This document shows, in pieces, positions 1-4,486 of a stretch of 6,183 nt of DNA. The DNA comes from an uncultured bacterium (GTDB lineage: Bacteria; Bacteroidota; Bacteroidia; Bacteroidales; CAIWKO01): positions 1 through 6,183 of the forward strand of contig CAIWVT010000070.1 of assembly GCA_903916135.1 (NCBI GenBank). The letters are read 5' to 3'. The notes below the pieces were generated by a model that was given only the letters and a program-made list of their open reading frames with translations, was not told the DNA's origin and did no database searches. The position numbers and the translations under genes are program-made. Numbering within the stretch: the stretch's first letter is position 1; the number at the start of each line of letters is the position of its first letter.

Positions 1-129
1 GACCAATGCTTCACGAAACAAAGGGCACCTGGACCTATCACAATGAAAAGGGGATTGGACAAATTTTATTTGATTTATCAAGGTTGGATATTAGCTAAAG
101 AAATTGAAAAAGATGTGTCCACACGGTAG
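1..129 (+). CDS. IS4-family (IS50/Tn5-like) transposase, C-terminal fragment
   Basis: This is the last 42 codons of a gene that begins outside the window. It is read in frame 1 and stops at TAG (127-129). The tail contains RGLDKFYLIYQGWILAKEIE, which matches the pattern at the end of Tn5 transposase (RG, then L, a gap, G-hydrophobic-LA and R/K-D/E), the helical region that dimerises the transposase at the synapse. The stop codon is the last three bases of the terminal inverted repeat at 114-129, a compact arrangement common in insertion sequences. The catalytic DDE residues lie upstream and cannot be seen. The fragment at 6088-6183 looks like the N-terminus of another copy in the same orientation. 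A competing reading in frame 3 stops at 96-98 but lacks this family pattern. The family call is from memory of the motif, not from a search. Confidence 0.7.
   Translation, partial: DQCFTKQRAPGPITMKRGLDKFYLIYQGWILAKEIEKDVSTR
1..129 (+). mobile_element. Right end of an IS4-family insertion sequence (partial)
   Basis: The left edge of the window lies inside an insertion sequence. The element ends at about 129 with the terminal inverted repeat at 114-129, whose reverse complement CTACCGTGTGGACACA is found exactly at 6046-6061. In this copy the repeat follows a transposase 3' end. At 6046 it precedes a transposase promoter and start, so the two ends are a right end and a left end of the same kind of element, both pointing right. 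The full element is not present. Confidence 0.72.
114..129 (-). repeat. IS terminal inverted repeat, right end (IRR)
   Basis: This 16-bp sequence is the exact reverse complement of 6046-6061. It overlaps the last codons and stop of the transposase. The bases after it (130-138, GTGACACAG) match the nine bases before the other IS end (6037-6045, GTTACGCAG) at 7 of 9 positions. Confidence 0.8.
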
Positions 130-131
130 GT

Positions 132-163
132 GACACAGTCAGGCAGGGACACAGTCGGGCAGG
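132..163 (+). repeat. 16-bp tandem repeat, two copies, beside the IS end
   Basis: GACACAGTCAGGCAGG (132-147) is followed directly by GACACAGTCGGGCAGG (148-163), one mismatch in sixteen. The core CAGTCAGGCAGGGAC (136-150) occurs inverted at 6021-6035, beside the IS end at the right edge of the window. A period of 16 bp and a ...CAGG ending are shared with the repeats at 1718-1749 and 3977-4024, so these may be diverged members of one family. Confidence 0.8.
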
Positions 164-210
164 TTTCATTTTTCATTTTTTTCATCATTAAATCATGCCC
201 CTTTTCCTGT

Positions 211-245
211 ATTTTTAATTTTTAATTTTAATTTTTAATTTTTTT
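211..245. repeat. AT-rich TTTTTAA tandem tract
   Basis: The region holds about four degenerate copies of ATTTTTAA running into a T-run. It lies just upstream of the chaperone promoter and may work as an AT-rich upstream region, but it could be simple low-complexity DNA. The rest of 164-257 is AT-rich and holds no gene that I can see. Confidence 0.6.
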
Positions 246-257
246 CAAAAACAAGTG

Positions 258-265
258 TAACTTTG
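258..265 (+). promoter_or_regulatory. Bacteroidetes-type -7 box (TAACTTTG) for the chaperone gene
   Basis: TAACTTTG matches the Bacteroidetes TAnnTTTG -7 consensus exactly. It lies 45 bp before the start codon at 311. No clear TTTG -33 box is seen 19-21 bp upstream, only the T-rich tract. Transcription would start near 272, giving a leader of about 40 nt with no Shine-Dalgarno sequence. Confidence 0.6.
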
Positions 266-310
266 CTGAATCATTTACGTTTAACTCTAAAAAACTAAAA
301 AATTATAATC

Positions 311-1144
311 ATGAAAAGAAAATTATTTTTATTGCTCATCCCTATCTTAGGTCTAAGTATGTTCTCTCGTGCACAAGGCGATTTGCTAATAACACCTACT
401 CGTGTTGTATTTGAAGGCAACAAACAAAAAACAGAACTCAATTTGGTCAACATCGGCAAAGATACTGCCACGTATTCGGTGTCATTTTTGCAATACAATA
501 TGACAGAGGAGGGTACTTTTGTAAGTATTGAAAAACCGGATGCAGGTCAAATGTTTGCAGACCCTTATCTTAGGATCTTTCCTCGTACGATAACTTTGGC
601 TCCTGGCGAACCCCAAGTTGTGATGTTGCAATGCAAACGTAAATCGGATATGGCGACAGGCGAATATCGTTCGCATTTATATTTTCGTGCAGATAAAAAA
701 GCCAATCCTCTTGGTTTGGGAAAAACGGATAAAGATACAACGAATTTAAAAGTTGAGTTGATACCTATATTCGGTTTAAGTATTCCGATTATCATACGCT
801 CAGGCATTGTAAATGTAAGTTCAACTCTGAGTGATATGAAATTAGAAACGCAGGCAGATACCATACACAACCTAAAACTAACAATAAACCGCACAGGTAA
901 TATCTCTTTATATGGCGATATTATTGTACAATTTATTCCTCCTACTGGTAAGGCTTTTGAGATTGGAAGAGTTAATGGTTTAGGTGTTTATACCAATATA
1001 AACAAACGCAATGTTTCAGTGCGCTTGCACAATGTGCCGGGGAGTGTTTTGAAAAATGGAAAGTTGAAAGTTCAATATGTGAGCAATGATCCAACACAAA
1101 AGACGGTTACGGTGTATGCGGAGAGTGAACTGGAGGTTAAATAA
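311..1144 (+). CDS. Periplasmic PapD-like (fimbrial-type) chaperone
   Basis: This 277-residue protein probably helps secreted surface subunits fold in the periplasm by donor-strand complementation, as PapD/FimC chaperones do for pilins. A signal peptide is clear: MKRK, a hydrophobic stretch (5-18), and a likely cut after SRA (residue 21). Residues 25-47 carry the hallmark first strand (LLITPTRVVFEGNKQKTELN), close to TRTRVIFDG in PapD, with Arg31 at the place of PapD's subunit-binding Arg8. Residues 84-125 follow the family pattern (LAPGEPQVVML, then GEYRSHLYF). Residues 148-163 (VELIPIFGLSIPIIIR) form the linker strand before a second beta domain of about 110 residues. The second binding residue of PapD, Lys112, has no obvious equivalent; this may be a feature of the Bacteroidetes branch. 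The natural client is probably a DUF4402-type protein such as the one at 2110-2625. No usher gene is in the window. Start chosen at the ATG opening the signal peptide, downstream of the -7 box. Confidence 0.85.
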   Translation: MKRKLFLLLIPILGLSMFSRAQGDLLITPTRVVFEGNKQKTELNLVNIGKDTATYSVSFLQYNMTEEGTFVSIEKPDAGQMFADPYLRIFPRTITLAPGEPQVVMLQCKRKSDMATGEYRSHLYFRADKKANPLGLGKTDKDTTNLKVELIPIFGLSIPIIIRSGIVNVSSTLSDMKLETQADTIHNLKLTINRTGNISLYGDIIVQFIPPTGKAFEIGRVNGLGVYTNINKRNVSVRLHNVPGSVLKNGKLKVQYVSNDPTQKTVTVYAESELEVK

Positions 1145-1158
1145 TTATTTAATTTAGT

Positions 1159-1306
1159 GCCTGCTCCGAAAAGTCCTAAGGAACAACTGTTTCGGACTAA
1201 AGTCCGGCATGTCTGGCGTTTTTTGATAACCCCAGCCTTAAGGCTGGGGCTTGTAATAACACTTTAAAGGACTTTAGTCCAAAATGAAAGACTTTTAGGA
1301 GGGTGC
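1159..1306 (+). repeat. Palindromic MITE-like element, copy A
   Basis: This is a nested inverted repeat of about 148 bp. The outer arms are CTCCGAAAAGTC (1164-1175) and GACTTTTAGGAG (1290-1301), with one mismatch. Next come GGACTAAAGTCC (1194-1205) and GGACTTTAGTCC (1269-1280), which are exact reverse complements. The centre is a perfect 20-bp palindrome, CCCCAGCCTTAAGGCTGGGG (1230-1249). The same layout occurs inverted at 4041-4186. No gene is inside. Lying 14 bp after the chaperone stop, it might also stop or stabilise that transcript, though no T-run follows the hairpin. Confidence 0.85.
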
Positions 1307-1375
1307 GCAATTTTGAGATGATATAATTATGTCTGTATTAAATTAAGGTTTTATACGATATTGTCAATAAAATGG

Positions 1376-1519
1376 GATTCTTCACTTCGTTCAGAATGAC
1401 AGCCGCTATTGTAGTATGGATGGGGAGGAGAGAGCATACGGCGTAAGAGCAGGCGGCTCTCCACCCGTCCCCTGCAACTCGAATGTACTGTCATTCCGAA
1501 CGCTATTCAGTGAGGAATC
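1376..1519. repeat. Imperfect inverted-repeat element, about 144 bp
   Basis: The left arm at 1376-1402 (ending TTCAGAATGACAG) pairs with the right arm at 1488-1519 (starting CTGTCATTCCGAAC). Both carry the TCACT...CGTTC-GAATGACAG pattern, and the right arm has extra bases (TATTCA). The loop is more GC-rich than its surroundings. The arms resemble dispersed non-coding hairpins that I recall from Bacteroidetes genomes. It contains no gene. The rest of 1307-1833, apart from the tandem repeat at 1718-1749, is AT-rich with no feature that I can support. Confidence 0.7.
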
Positions 1520-1717
1520 TCACTTTAAGATTGACTTTAAATACACACTCTAATTAATAAAGTTATTTGTGTTCGATGAGTTTAATAATTTTTTTATCAC
1601 ATAAAAGTAAAGAGAAAATAAATAGTTAATAGATAAAGATGATAGATGTTTGCTAATTTATTACAGGCTGTTTAAACTCCAATCATCCCGCCTTCCCGAC
1701 CTCCCGACCCCCCGACC

Positions 1718-1749
1718 TCTGGTACGGGACAGGTCTGGTACGGGACAGG
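1718..1749 (+). repeat. 16-bp tandem repeat TCTGGTACGGGACAGG, two copies
   Basis: Two identical 16-bp units lie head to tail (1718-1733 and 1734-1749), preceded by a C-rich run with CCCGAC repeated (1693-1717). The same arrangement, CCCGAC units then GTACGGGACAGG units, recurs on the same strand at 3961-4024 with three units. This is a dispersed minisatellite family; no function is evident. Confidence 0.88.
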
Positions 1750-1833
1750 TCTTAAAAAGGGGCTATAACGGAGTGTGATTATGGATAAACAGATTTCTGC
1801 ATATTAAAAGCCAGACCAATACTACATACAAAA

Positions 1834-2094
1834 ATGAAAGCAATAGACATAAATACAACTCTAATTGACGGTTATCTACGATTGTTATACAATCTAAGTC
1901 CAAACAATAAACTTGACCTTATTTCTAAACTCACACTTTCGGTTAAATTGGACATTTCCGAAAGAGAGAAGACTTTTTACAAAGCCTTTGGCGCATGGAA
2001 GTCTGAAAAAACGGCAGACGAAATCATAAACGACATTCACAGTAATAAGATTTTTAACCGACAAATTGATTTTGGACTAAATAATATTAAATAA
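1834..2094 (+). CDS. Small antitoxin-like protein without an adjacent toxin
   Basis: This 86-residue protein begins MKAIDINTTLIDGYLRLLYN, followed by LSPNNKLDLISKLTLSVK (residues 22-39), a middle segment with KAFGAWKSEKTADEIINDI, and IFNRQIDFGLNNIK at the end. The layout resembles a Bacteroidetes antitoxin family, which I recall as usually sitting directly before a PIN-domain RNase toxin gene. No PIN gene is present: the next gene starts 15 bp later and encodes a secreted DUF4402 protein. It is therefore likely an orphan antitoxin, perhaps left after toxin loss, and may now act as an anti-addiction factor or have no role. The last residues (DFGLNNIK) may be altered from the ancestral end. No good -7 box was found upstream. 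The next gene may share its transcript because the gap is so short. Family assignment rests on recalled pattern only. Confidence 0.72.
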   Translation: MKAIDINTTLIDGYLRLLYNLSPNNKLDLISKLTLSVKLDISEREKTFYKAFGAWKSEKTADEIINDIHSNKIFNRQIDFGLNNIK

Positions 2095-2109
2095 ATTGAT
2101 TATAAAGCA

Positions 2110-2625
2110 ATGAAACGATTTATGAGCAACTCACGGTTTCGTATAGTATTTACTACGATTTTATTTTTGTGGTATAGTTATTCTTTTGCACAGCCGCAAT
2201 TACCTCAACGGACCCTAAGCGTTACTCCTACACAGGGAATAAATTTTGGTACACTTATTATAACTGGAATATCGGGCGGTACGGTAACTGTGGATTATAC
2301 AGGAAGCCGGACCTCATCAGGGAGTATAGCACTATTATCAATGTTTCCCAGTGCACAATGTGCGATTTTTGAAATAAAAATTTGTCAAGGCAGAAATGTA
2401 ACGATTTCTTTTTCTCCCAGCATGATTTTAACGGGACCTGATGGTGATCAACTTACCCTCGATTTGGGTCCCACGGATAGAGGTCCGAATGGTATAAGTT
2501 TTATGTCGAATGTGGATTGTAATTTTGTTAATGTTTTGCGGATGGGAGGCACGCTGCATGTGCCGGGGACGGCTCAAGATGGAACGTATTCGGGGAGTTT
2601 TGATCTTACGTTAAATCAGGAATAA
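2110..2625 (+). CDS. Secreted DUF4402-domain protein (pilin-like subunit candidate)
   Basis: This 171-residue protein has a basic start, a hydrophobic core (about 12-24) and a likely signal-peptidase cut after SFA (residue 27), so it is exported. The mature part shows the DUF4402 pattern: GINFGTLIITGISGGTVTVD (43-62), TGSR and SGSIALL after it, LTGPDG in the middle, and an end with GGTLHVPGTAQDGTYSGSFD (146-165) then LTLNQE. The family forms a small beta-sandwich, often encoded next to PapD-like chaperones, which suggests a surface fibre or pilin-like subunit. Here the chaperone gene lies upstream at 311-1144, separated by repeats and an antitoxin-like gene. Three cysteines (in AQCAIF, KICQG and VDCNF) could form a disulfide. 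No type IX secretion tail is seen. The ATG at 2122 (residue 5) is an alternative start that also keeps the signal peptide. Confidence 0.83.
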   Translation: MKRFMSNSRFRIVFTTILFLWYSYSFAQPQLPQRTLSVTPTQGINFGTLIITGISGGTVTVDYTGSRTSSGSIALLSMFPSAQCAIFEIKICQGRNVTISFSPSMILTGPDGDQLTLDLGPTDRGPNGISFMSNVDCNFVNVLRMGGTLHVPGTAQDGTYSGSFDLTLNQE

Positions 2626-2651
2626 AGTTCACCACATAGAAATTTTTTTTT

Positions 2652-2703
2652 AATGATACAATGATACAATTATACAATGATATAATGATATAATGATATA
2701 ATG
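2652..2703 (+). repeat. 8-bp tandem repeat AATGATAY, six and a half copies
   Basis: Units are AATGATAC (2652, 2660), AATTATAC (2668), AATGATAT (2676, 2684, 2692) and a partial AATG. A related tract occurs on the opposite strand at 4344-4378 and at 5888-5923. In two of the three places a CACATAG motif lies beside it (ACCACATAG at 2630-2638, and its complement near 4390). This is a simple-sequence tract that could vary in length; no gene overlaps it. Confidence 0.85.
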
Positions 2704-2786
2704 GGTTTTTATTGTGGAGAATCTTTTTTATAATGGCATATTCAATTTAAAAATTTAGAAATGTTGTTGGAAACGGTTGTAAGGCT

Positions 2787-2802
2787 GATGCCTTTAGGCA
2801 TC
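2787..2802. repeat. Short perfect hairpin GATGCCTTTAGGCATC
   Basis: A 7-bp stem (GATGCCT/AGGCATC) closes on a two-base loop. It has no T-run after it, so it is not a standard terminator. It lies 162 bp after the DUF4402 gene in a non-coding stretch of repeats. Confidence 0.5.
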
Positions 2803-2847
2803 GAATGTTTATAGAAGATTAATCAACAGCAAACCATGCGACCCCGA

Positions 2848-3006
2848 AAACAGAGAACGCTGATGCTACGCAACGCTGATGAACGCAGATTTCATGTTTT
2901 TATCCGCGATAACCCGCGTTCCATAAACAGAGAACGCTGATGACGCTGATGCTACGCAACGCGGATGAATGCAGATTTCATGTTTTTATCCGCGATAACC
3001 TGCGTT
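2848..3006 (+). repeat. Tandem duplication of a 73-82 bp unit
   Basis: Copy 1 (2848-2920) and copy 2 (2925-3006) both begin AAACAGAGAACGCTGATG and end TTTTTATCCGCGATAACC(C/T)GCGTT. Copy 2 has 9 extra bases (a repeat of ACGCTGATG), and there are a few substitutions. Inside each copy, ACGCTGATG or ACGCGGATGAA is repeated. Such CGCGGATGAACGCAGATT sequences are widespread non-coding repeats in environmental bacteria as I recall. No reading frame spans them convincingly. Together with the other repeats they fill the gene-free stretch 2626-3174. Confidence 0.85.
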
Positions 3007-3027
3007 ATTTATATTCGCTTTATCCCT

Positions 3028-3046
3028 GCCTGCCGATAAGGCAGGC
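3028..3046. repeat. GCCTGCC/GGCAGGC hairpin
   Basis: A 7-bp perfect stem (3028-3034 with 3040-3046) has the loop GATAA. Its CCTGCCTG / GGCAGG arms are the same motif that borders both IS ends (136-150 and 6021-6035), so this may be an intact relative of the sequence into which the IS copies inserted. Confidence 0.6.
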
Positions 3047-3098
3047 GCGTTCCAATATACATTCAAAAATTTTTTTTTTATAATTCAAAATTGATTTG

Positions 3099-3106
3099 TA
3101 CCTTTG
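3099..3106 (+). promoter_or_regulatory. -7 box (TACCTTTG) for the orphan antitoxin at 3175
   Basis: TACCTTTG is an exact TAnnTTTG match and lies 68 bp before the ATG at 3175. A T-run (3070-3079) lies about where a -33 element would be. The box argues against starting the protein at the in-frame TTG at 3091, because translation cannot begin upstream of the transcription start. Confidence 0.62.
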
Positions 3107-3174
3107 TATTTATTACCGATACGGAATCGGCATTACACTACATAATAATCAAAACACACAAAATATTTAATTAC

Positions 3175-3387
3175 ATGAAACAAATTATTTTAAATGTACC
3201 GGATAGTAAATTCAAATTTTTCATGGAATTGATACATGATTTCAGCTATATTAAAGTTGAAAAGTCAGTAAATCTTTCTAATGATGAAATAATAGAAGGA
3301 ATTAAAACAGGTTTAAATGAAGTGCATCTTATAGAAAAAGGGGAAATGAAAGCTTCTACATTAAAAGAGCTACTCAATGAGTTATAA
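3175..3387 (+). CDS. Small antitoxin-like protein (second orphan)
   Basis: This 70-residue protein begins MKQIILNVPDSKFKFFMELI and continues with HDFSYIKVEK (residues 21-30), then an acidic helical stretch DEIIEGIKTGLNEVHLIEKG (41-60) and KELLNEL at the end. This is the layout of small Bacteroidetes type II antitoxins: an N-terminal beta-helix part, probably for dimer and DNA contact, and a C-terminal toxin-binding helix. No toxin gene follows it directly; 63 bp later another small antitoxin-like gene starts with its own -7 box. It may be an orphan, or a third part of the module at 3451-3936. An in-frame TTG at 3091 would give 98 residues, but it overlaps the promoter and adds an unrelated sequence, so the ATG at 3175 is preferred. 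The family is recalled, not searched. Confidence 0.75.
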   Translation: MKQIILNVPDSKFKFFMELIHDFSYIKVEKSVNLSNDEIIEGIKTGLNEVHLIEKGEMKASTLKELLNEL

Positions 3388-3427
3388 AATTTTAAAGTCA
3401 TTAATGACCCTATTATTGAATAATAAA

Positions 3428-3435
3428 TAATTTTG
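3428..3435 (+). promoter_or_regulatory. -7 box (TAATTTTG) for the toxin-antitoxin operon
   Basis: TAATTTTG fits TAnnTTTG and lies 15 bp before the ATG at 3451, giving a very short leader. No clear TTTG is found at the -33 distance. The antitoxin, alone or with the toxin, would be expected to repress here, as in most type II modules, but no operator repeat is obvious. Confidence 0.5.
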
Positions 3436-3450
3436 TAAAAATTTTACGAC

Positions 3451-3663
3451 ATGTATGAAATTGTAATTGAAGGCAAGAAAAAAAGTGACTTTGGCATTTT
3501 AATCGCTATGGCAAAGAAGCTAGGTTTAAAAGTTTATTCTTTAAAAGAAGAAAGCACCGAATTTCCGAATGCGGAAACAATTGAAGCGATAGTAGATGCG
3601 CGATCCGGCAAAGGAACGAAAGCAAAAAATGTGGAAGATTTAATGGATAAACTTAATGCATGA
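3451..3663 (+). CDS. Antitoxin of a YafQ-type toxin-antitoxin module
   Basis: This 70-residue protein (MYEIVIEGKKKSDFGILIAM at the start) is encoded 3 bp before the YafQ-like toxin, the standard order for type II modules. Residues about 4-30 could form a strand and helix. The C-terminal half contains AETIEAIVDARSGKGTKAKN (41-60) and VEDLMDKL, the pattern of RelB-like toxin-neutralising tails (EAI..AR.GKG...... DL...L). Its job is to mask the toxin's active site and probably to repress the operon. The N-terminus is not clearly a ribbon-helix-helix domain such as DinJ has, so its DNA-binding part may be of another type. Both the position and the tail support the call; the exact family is not certain. 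Confidence 0.82.
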   Translation: MYEIVIEGKKKSDFGILIAMAKKLGLKVYSLKEESTEFPNAETIEAIVDARSGKGTKAKNVEDLMDKLNA

Positions 3664-3666
3664 TTC

Positions 3667-3936
3667 ATGTATTCTTTTATTTTCACCAATAAATTTAAAA
3701 AAGATTTCGAACTTCTTAAAAAGAGAAATTTCGAGATGAAATTCATTGAAACTGTGCTCAAGCATCTTCAAGAAAAAGGTACAGTTCCTGCTGTATATAA
3801 ACCACATAAGCTTTATGGGAACTATAATGATTGTTTTGAATGTCATATAAAACCCGACTGGCTTTTGATATGGACCTATAATTCACAAACTGAAGTTAGC
3901 TTAATTCGAACAGGAACACATTCAGATCTTTTTTGA
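3667..3936 (+). CDS. YafQ-family mRNA interferase toxin (RelE superfamily)
   Basis: This 89-residue protein is close in length to E. coli YafQ (92). YafQ is a ribosome-dependent endoribonuclease that cuts mRNA during translation. Key positions are all visible: His47 in KPHKLYGNY, His60, Asp64 and Trp65 in CHIKPDW, Arg81 and His85 in IRTGTHSDLF, and the terminal Phe89. These line up with the catalytic histidines, aspartate and terminal Phe reported for YafQ, so the enzyme should be active. The N-terminus (FTNKFKKDFELLKKR) has the basic amphipathic helix usual in this family. The start lies 3 bp after the antitoxin stop, so the genes are almost certainly co-transcribed and perhaps translationally coupled. 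The module could serve stress response or retention of this IS-flanked region; the sequence cannot decide between these. Confidence 0.9.
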   Translation: MYSFIFTNKFKKDFELLKKRNFEMKFIETVLKHLQEKGTVPAVYKPHKLYGNYNDCFECHIKPDWLLIWTYNSQTEVSLIRTGTHSDLF

Positions 3937-3976
3937 TTCTTGTTTTAACCATAAAGACGCTCCCGACTTCCCGACT

Positions 3977-4024
3977 TTCAGTACGGGACAGGTTCAGTAC
4001 GGGACAGGTTCAGTACGGGACAGG
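3977..4024 (+). repeat. 16-bp tandem repeat TTCAGTACGGGACAGG, three copies
   Basis: Three identical units (3977-3992, 3993-4008, 4009-4024) follow CCCGACTTCCCGACTT and are followed by TGCGGGCAGGG. They are the same family and strand as the two copies at 1718-1749 (GTACGGGACAGG core). Copy number differs between the two sites, as expected for a minisatellite. It lies between the toxin gene and palindromic element B. Confidence 0.9.
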
Positions 4025-4040
4025 TGCGGGCAGGGTTCAA

Positions 4041-4186
4041 AGAGGAAGTCTTTCATTTAGGACTAAAGTCCTTTAAAGTGTTGTATATTAATAACCCCAG
4101 CCTTAAGGCTGGGGTTAATCAAAGTGCCAGATATGCTGGACTTTAGTCCAAAATATTTGTTTCGCCTGATTTTTTTGAACGGACTG
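4041..4186 (-). repeat. Palindromic MITE-like element, copy B (inverted relative to A)
   Basis: Read on the - strand this follows copy A (1159-1306) closely through its middle. It shares AAGTCTTTCATTT, GGACTAAAGTCC (4060-4071), CTTTAAAGTGTT, the AACCCCAGCCTTAAGGCTGGGGTT-type core and GGACTTTAGTCC (4138-4149). The core here is a perfect 26-bp palindrome (4092-4117), longer than in A. The distal end (CCTGATTTTTTTGAACGGACTG) is degenerate compared with A but nearly identical to copy C at 5794-5815. Confidence 0.8.
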
Positions 4187-4256
4187 ATGTTGCCTAATTT
4201 TCTATTTCAATATTCATCTGATGACTTCAAGTCATCTGATGAATGGTTTCAACCTT
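4131..4256 (+). repeat. 126-bp dispersed repeat, filled-site copy
   Basis: This runs from ATATGCTGGAC to ATGGTTTCAACCTT and matches 5759-5884 with about ten differences, by eye. It includes the right half of palindromic element B and a second hairpin, TTCATCTGATGACTT with AAGTCATCTGATGAA (4213-4243; one T-T mismatch). At its end (4256) the match is broken by a 76-bp insertion plus duplication, and then resumes loosely at 4341. Confidence 0.85.
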
Positions 4257-4332
4257 GAGCCTGCTCCGAAAAGTTTTTCATTTAGGACTTTAGCCATAAA
4301 CATATTGTTCAATCGGACTTTTCGGAGTGGCA
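4257..4332 (+). mobile_element. 76-bp MITE-like insertion with target-site duplication
   Basis: The perfect 11-bp terminal inverted repeats are CTCCGAAAAGT (4264-4274) and ACTTTTCGGAG (4317-4327), close to the ends of the insert. TCAACCTT is duplicated on both sides (4249-4256 and 4333-4340). The sister repeat at 5759-5884 has a single TCAACCTT (5877-5884) and no insert, so it is the empty site. The terminal repeat is the same as that of palindromic element A (1164-1175). This insert is therefore a short internal-deletion form of that family. It encodes nothing. Confidence 0.8.
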
Positions 4333-4343
4333 TCAACCTTTGA

Positions 4344-4378
4344 ATTATATCATTGTATCATTAAATAATTGTATAATT
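4344..4378 (-). repeat. ATCATTGT-type octamer tract
   Basis: The tract is AT-rich and reads AATTATAC, AATTATTT, AATGATAC and AATGATAT on the - strand. It is the same octamer family as 2652-2703 in opposite orientation. A related tract at 5888-5923 follows the sister repeat C. Confidence 0.65.
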
Positions 4379-4387
4379 TCCTATGTG

Positions 4388-4428
4388 CCTATGTGGTGGA
4401 TTTCTATGTGGTGATGTTTCTTTGTGGT
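4388..4428 (+). repeat. 16-bp tandem repeat CTATGTGGTGNTKTTT
   Basis: The units are CCTATGTGGTGGATTT (4388-4403), CTATGTGGTGATGTTT (4404-4419) and a partial CTTTGTGGT (4420-4428). The reverse complement carries ACCACATAGAAA, which also occurs at 2630-2641 beside the other octamer tract. The rest of the 3937-4486 gap is made of the other repeats listed. Confidence 0.7.
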
Positions 4429-4432
4429 AAAA

Positions 4433-4461
4433 CAAAAAAAGCCTGCCCTATCGAGCAAGCT
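4433..4461 (-). terminator. Intrinsic terminator of the FN3-like gene
   Basis: On the - strand, AGCTTGC and GCAGGCT form a 7-bp stem (one G-T pair) around an 8-base loop, followed by a run of seven or more T. It lies 26 bp after the stop codon of the gene at 4487-5020. On the + strand the stem is followed by five T, so weak two-way termination is possible. Confidence 0.75.
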
Positions 4462-4486
4462 TTTTCTGCTGAAAGCAGCCAAAACC

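Noticed and set aside
3..98. Frame 3 reading at the left edge, ending in TAA at 96-98
   Set aside because: It reads plausibly, but only frame 1 gives the Tn5-type C-terminal pattern and a stop at the exact end of the inverted repeat.
565..894. A 109-residue - strand frame
   Set aside because: It is the antisense shadow of the PapD-like chaperone, which has clear family motifs and a signal peptide.
1230..1249. Intrinsic terminator for the chaperone gene at the CCCCAGCC palindrome
   Set aside because: No T-run follows on either strand, and the same palindrome recurs as the core of a dispersed repeat element.
3091..3387. A longer 98-residue protein starting at TTG 3091
   Set aside because: The start overlaps the TACCTTTG promoter box at 3099-3106, and the extra 28 residues look unlike the family. 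The ATG at 3175 gives a typical 70-residue antitoxin.
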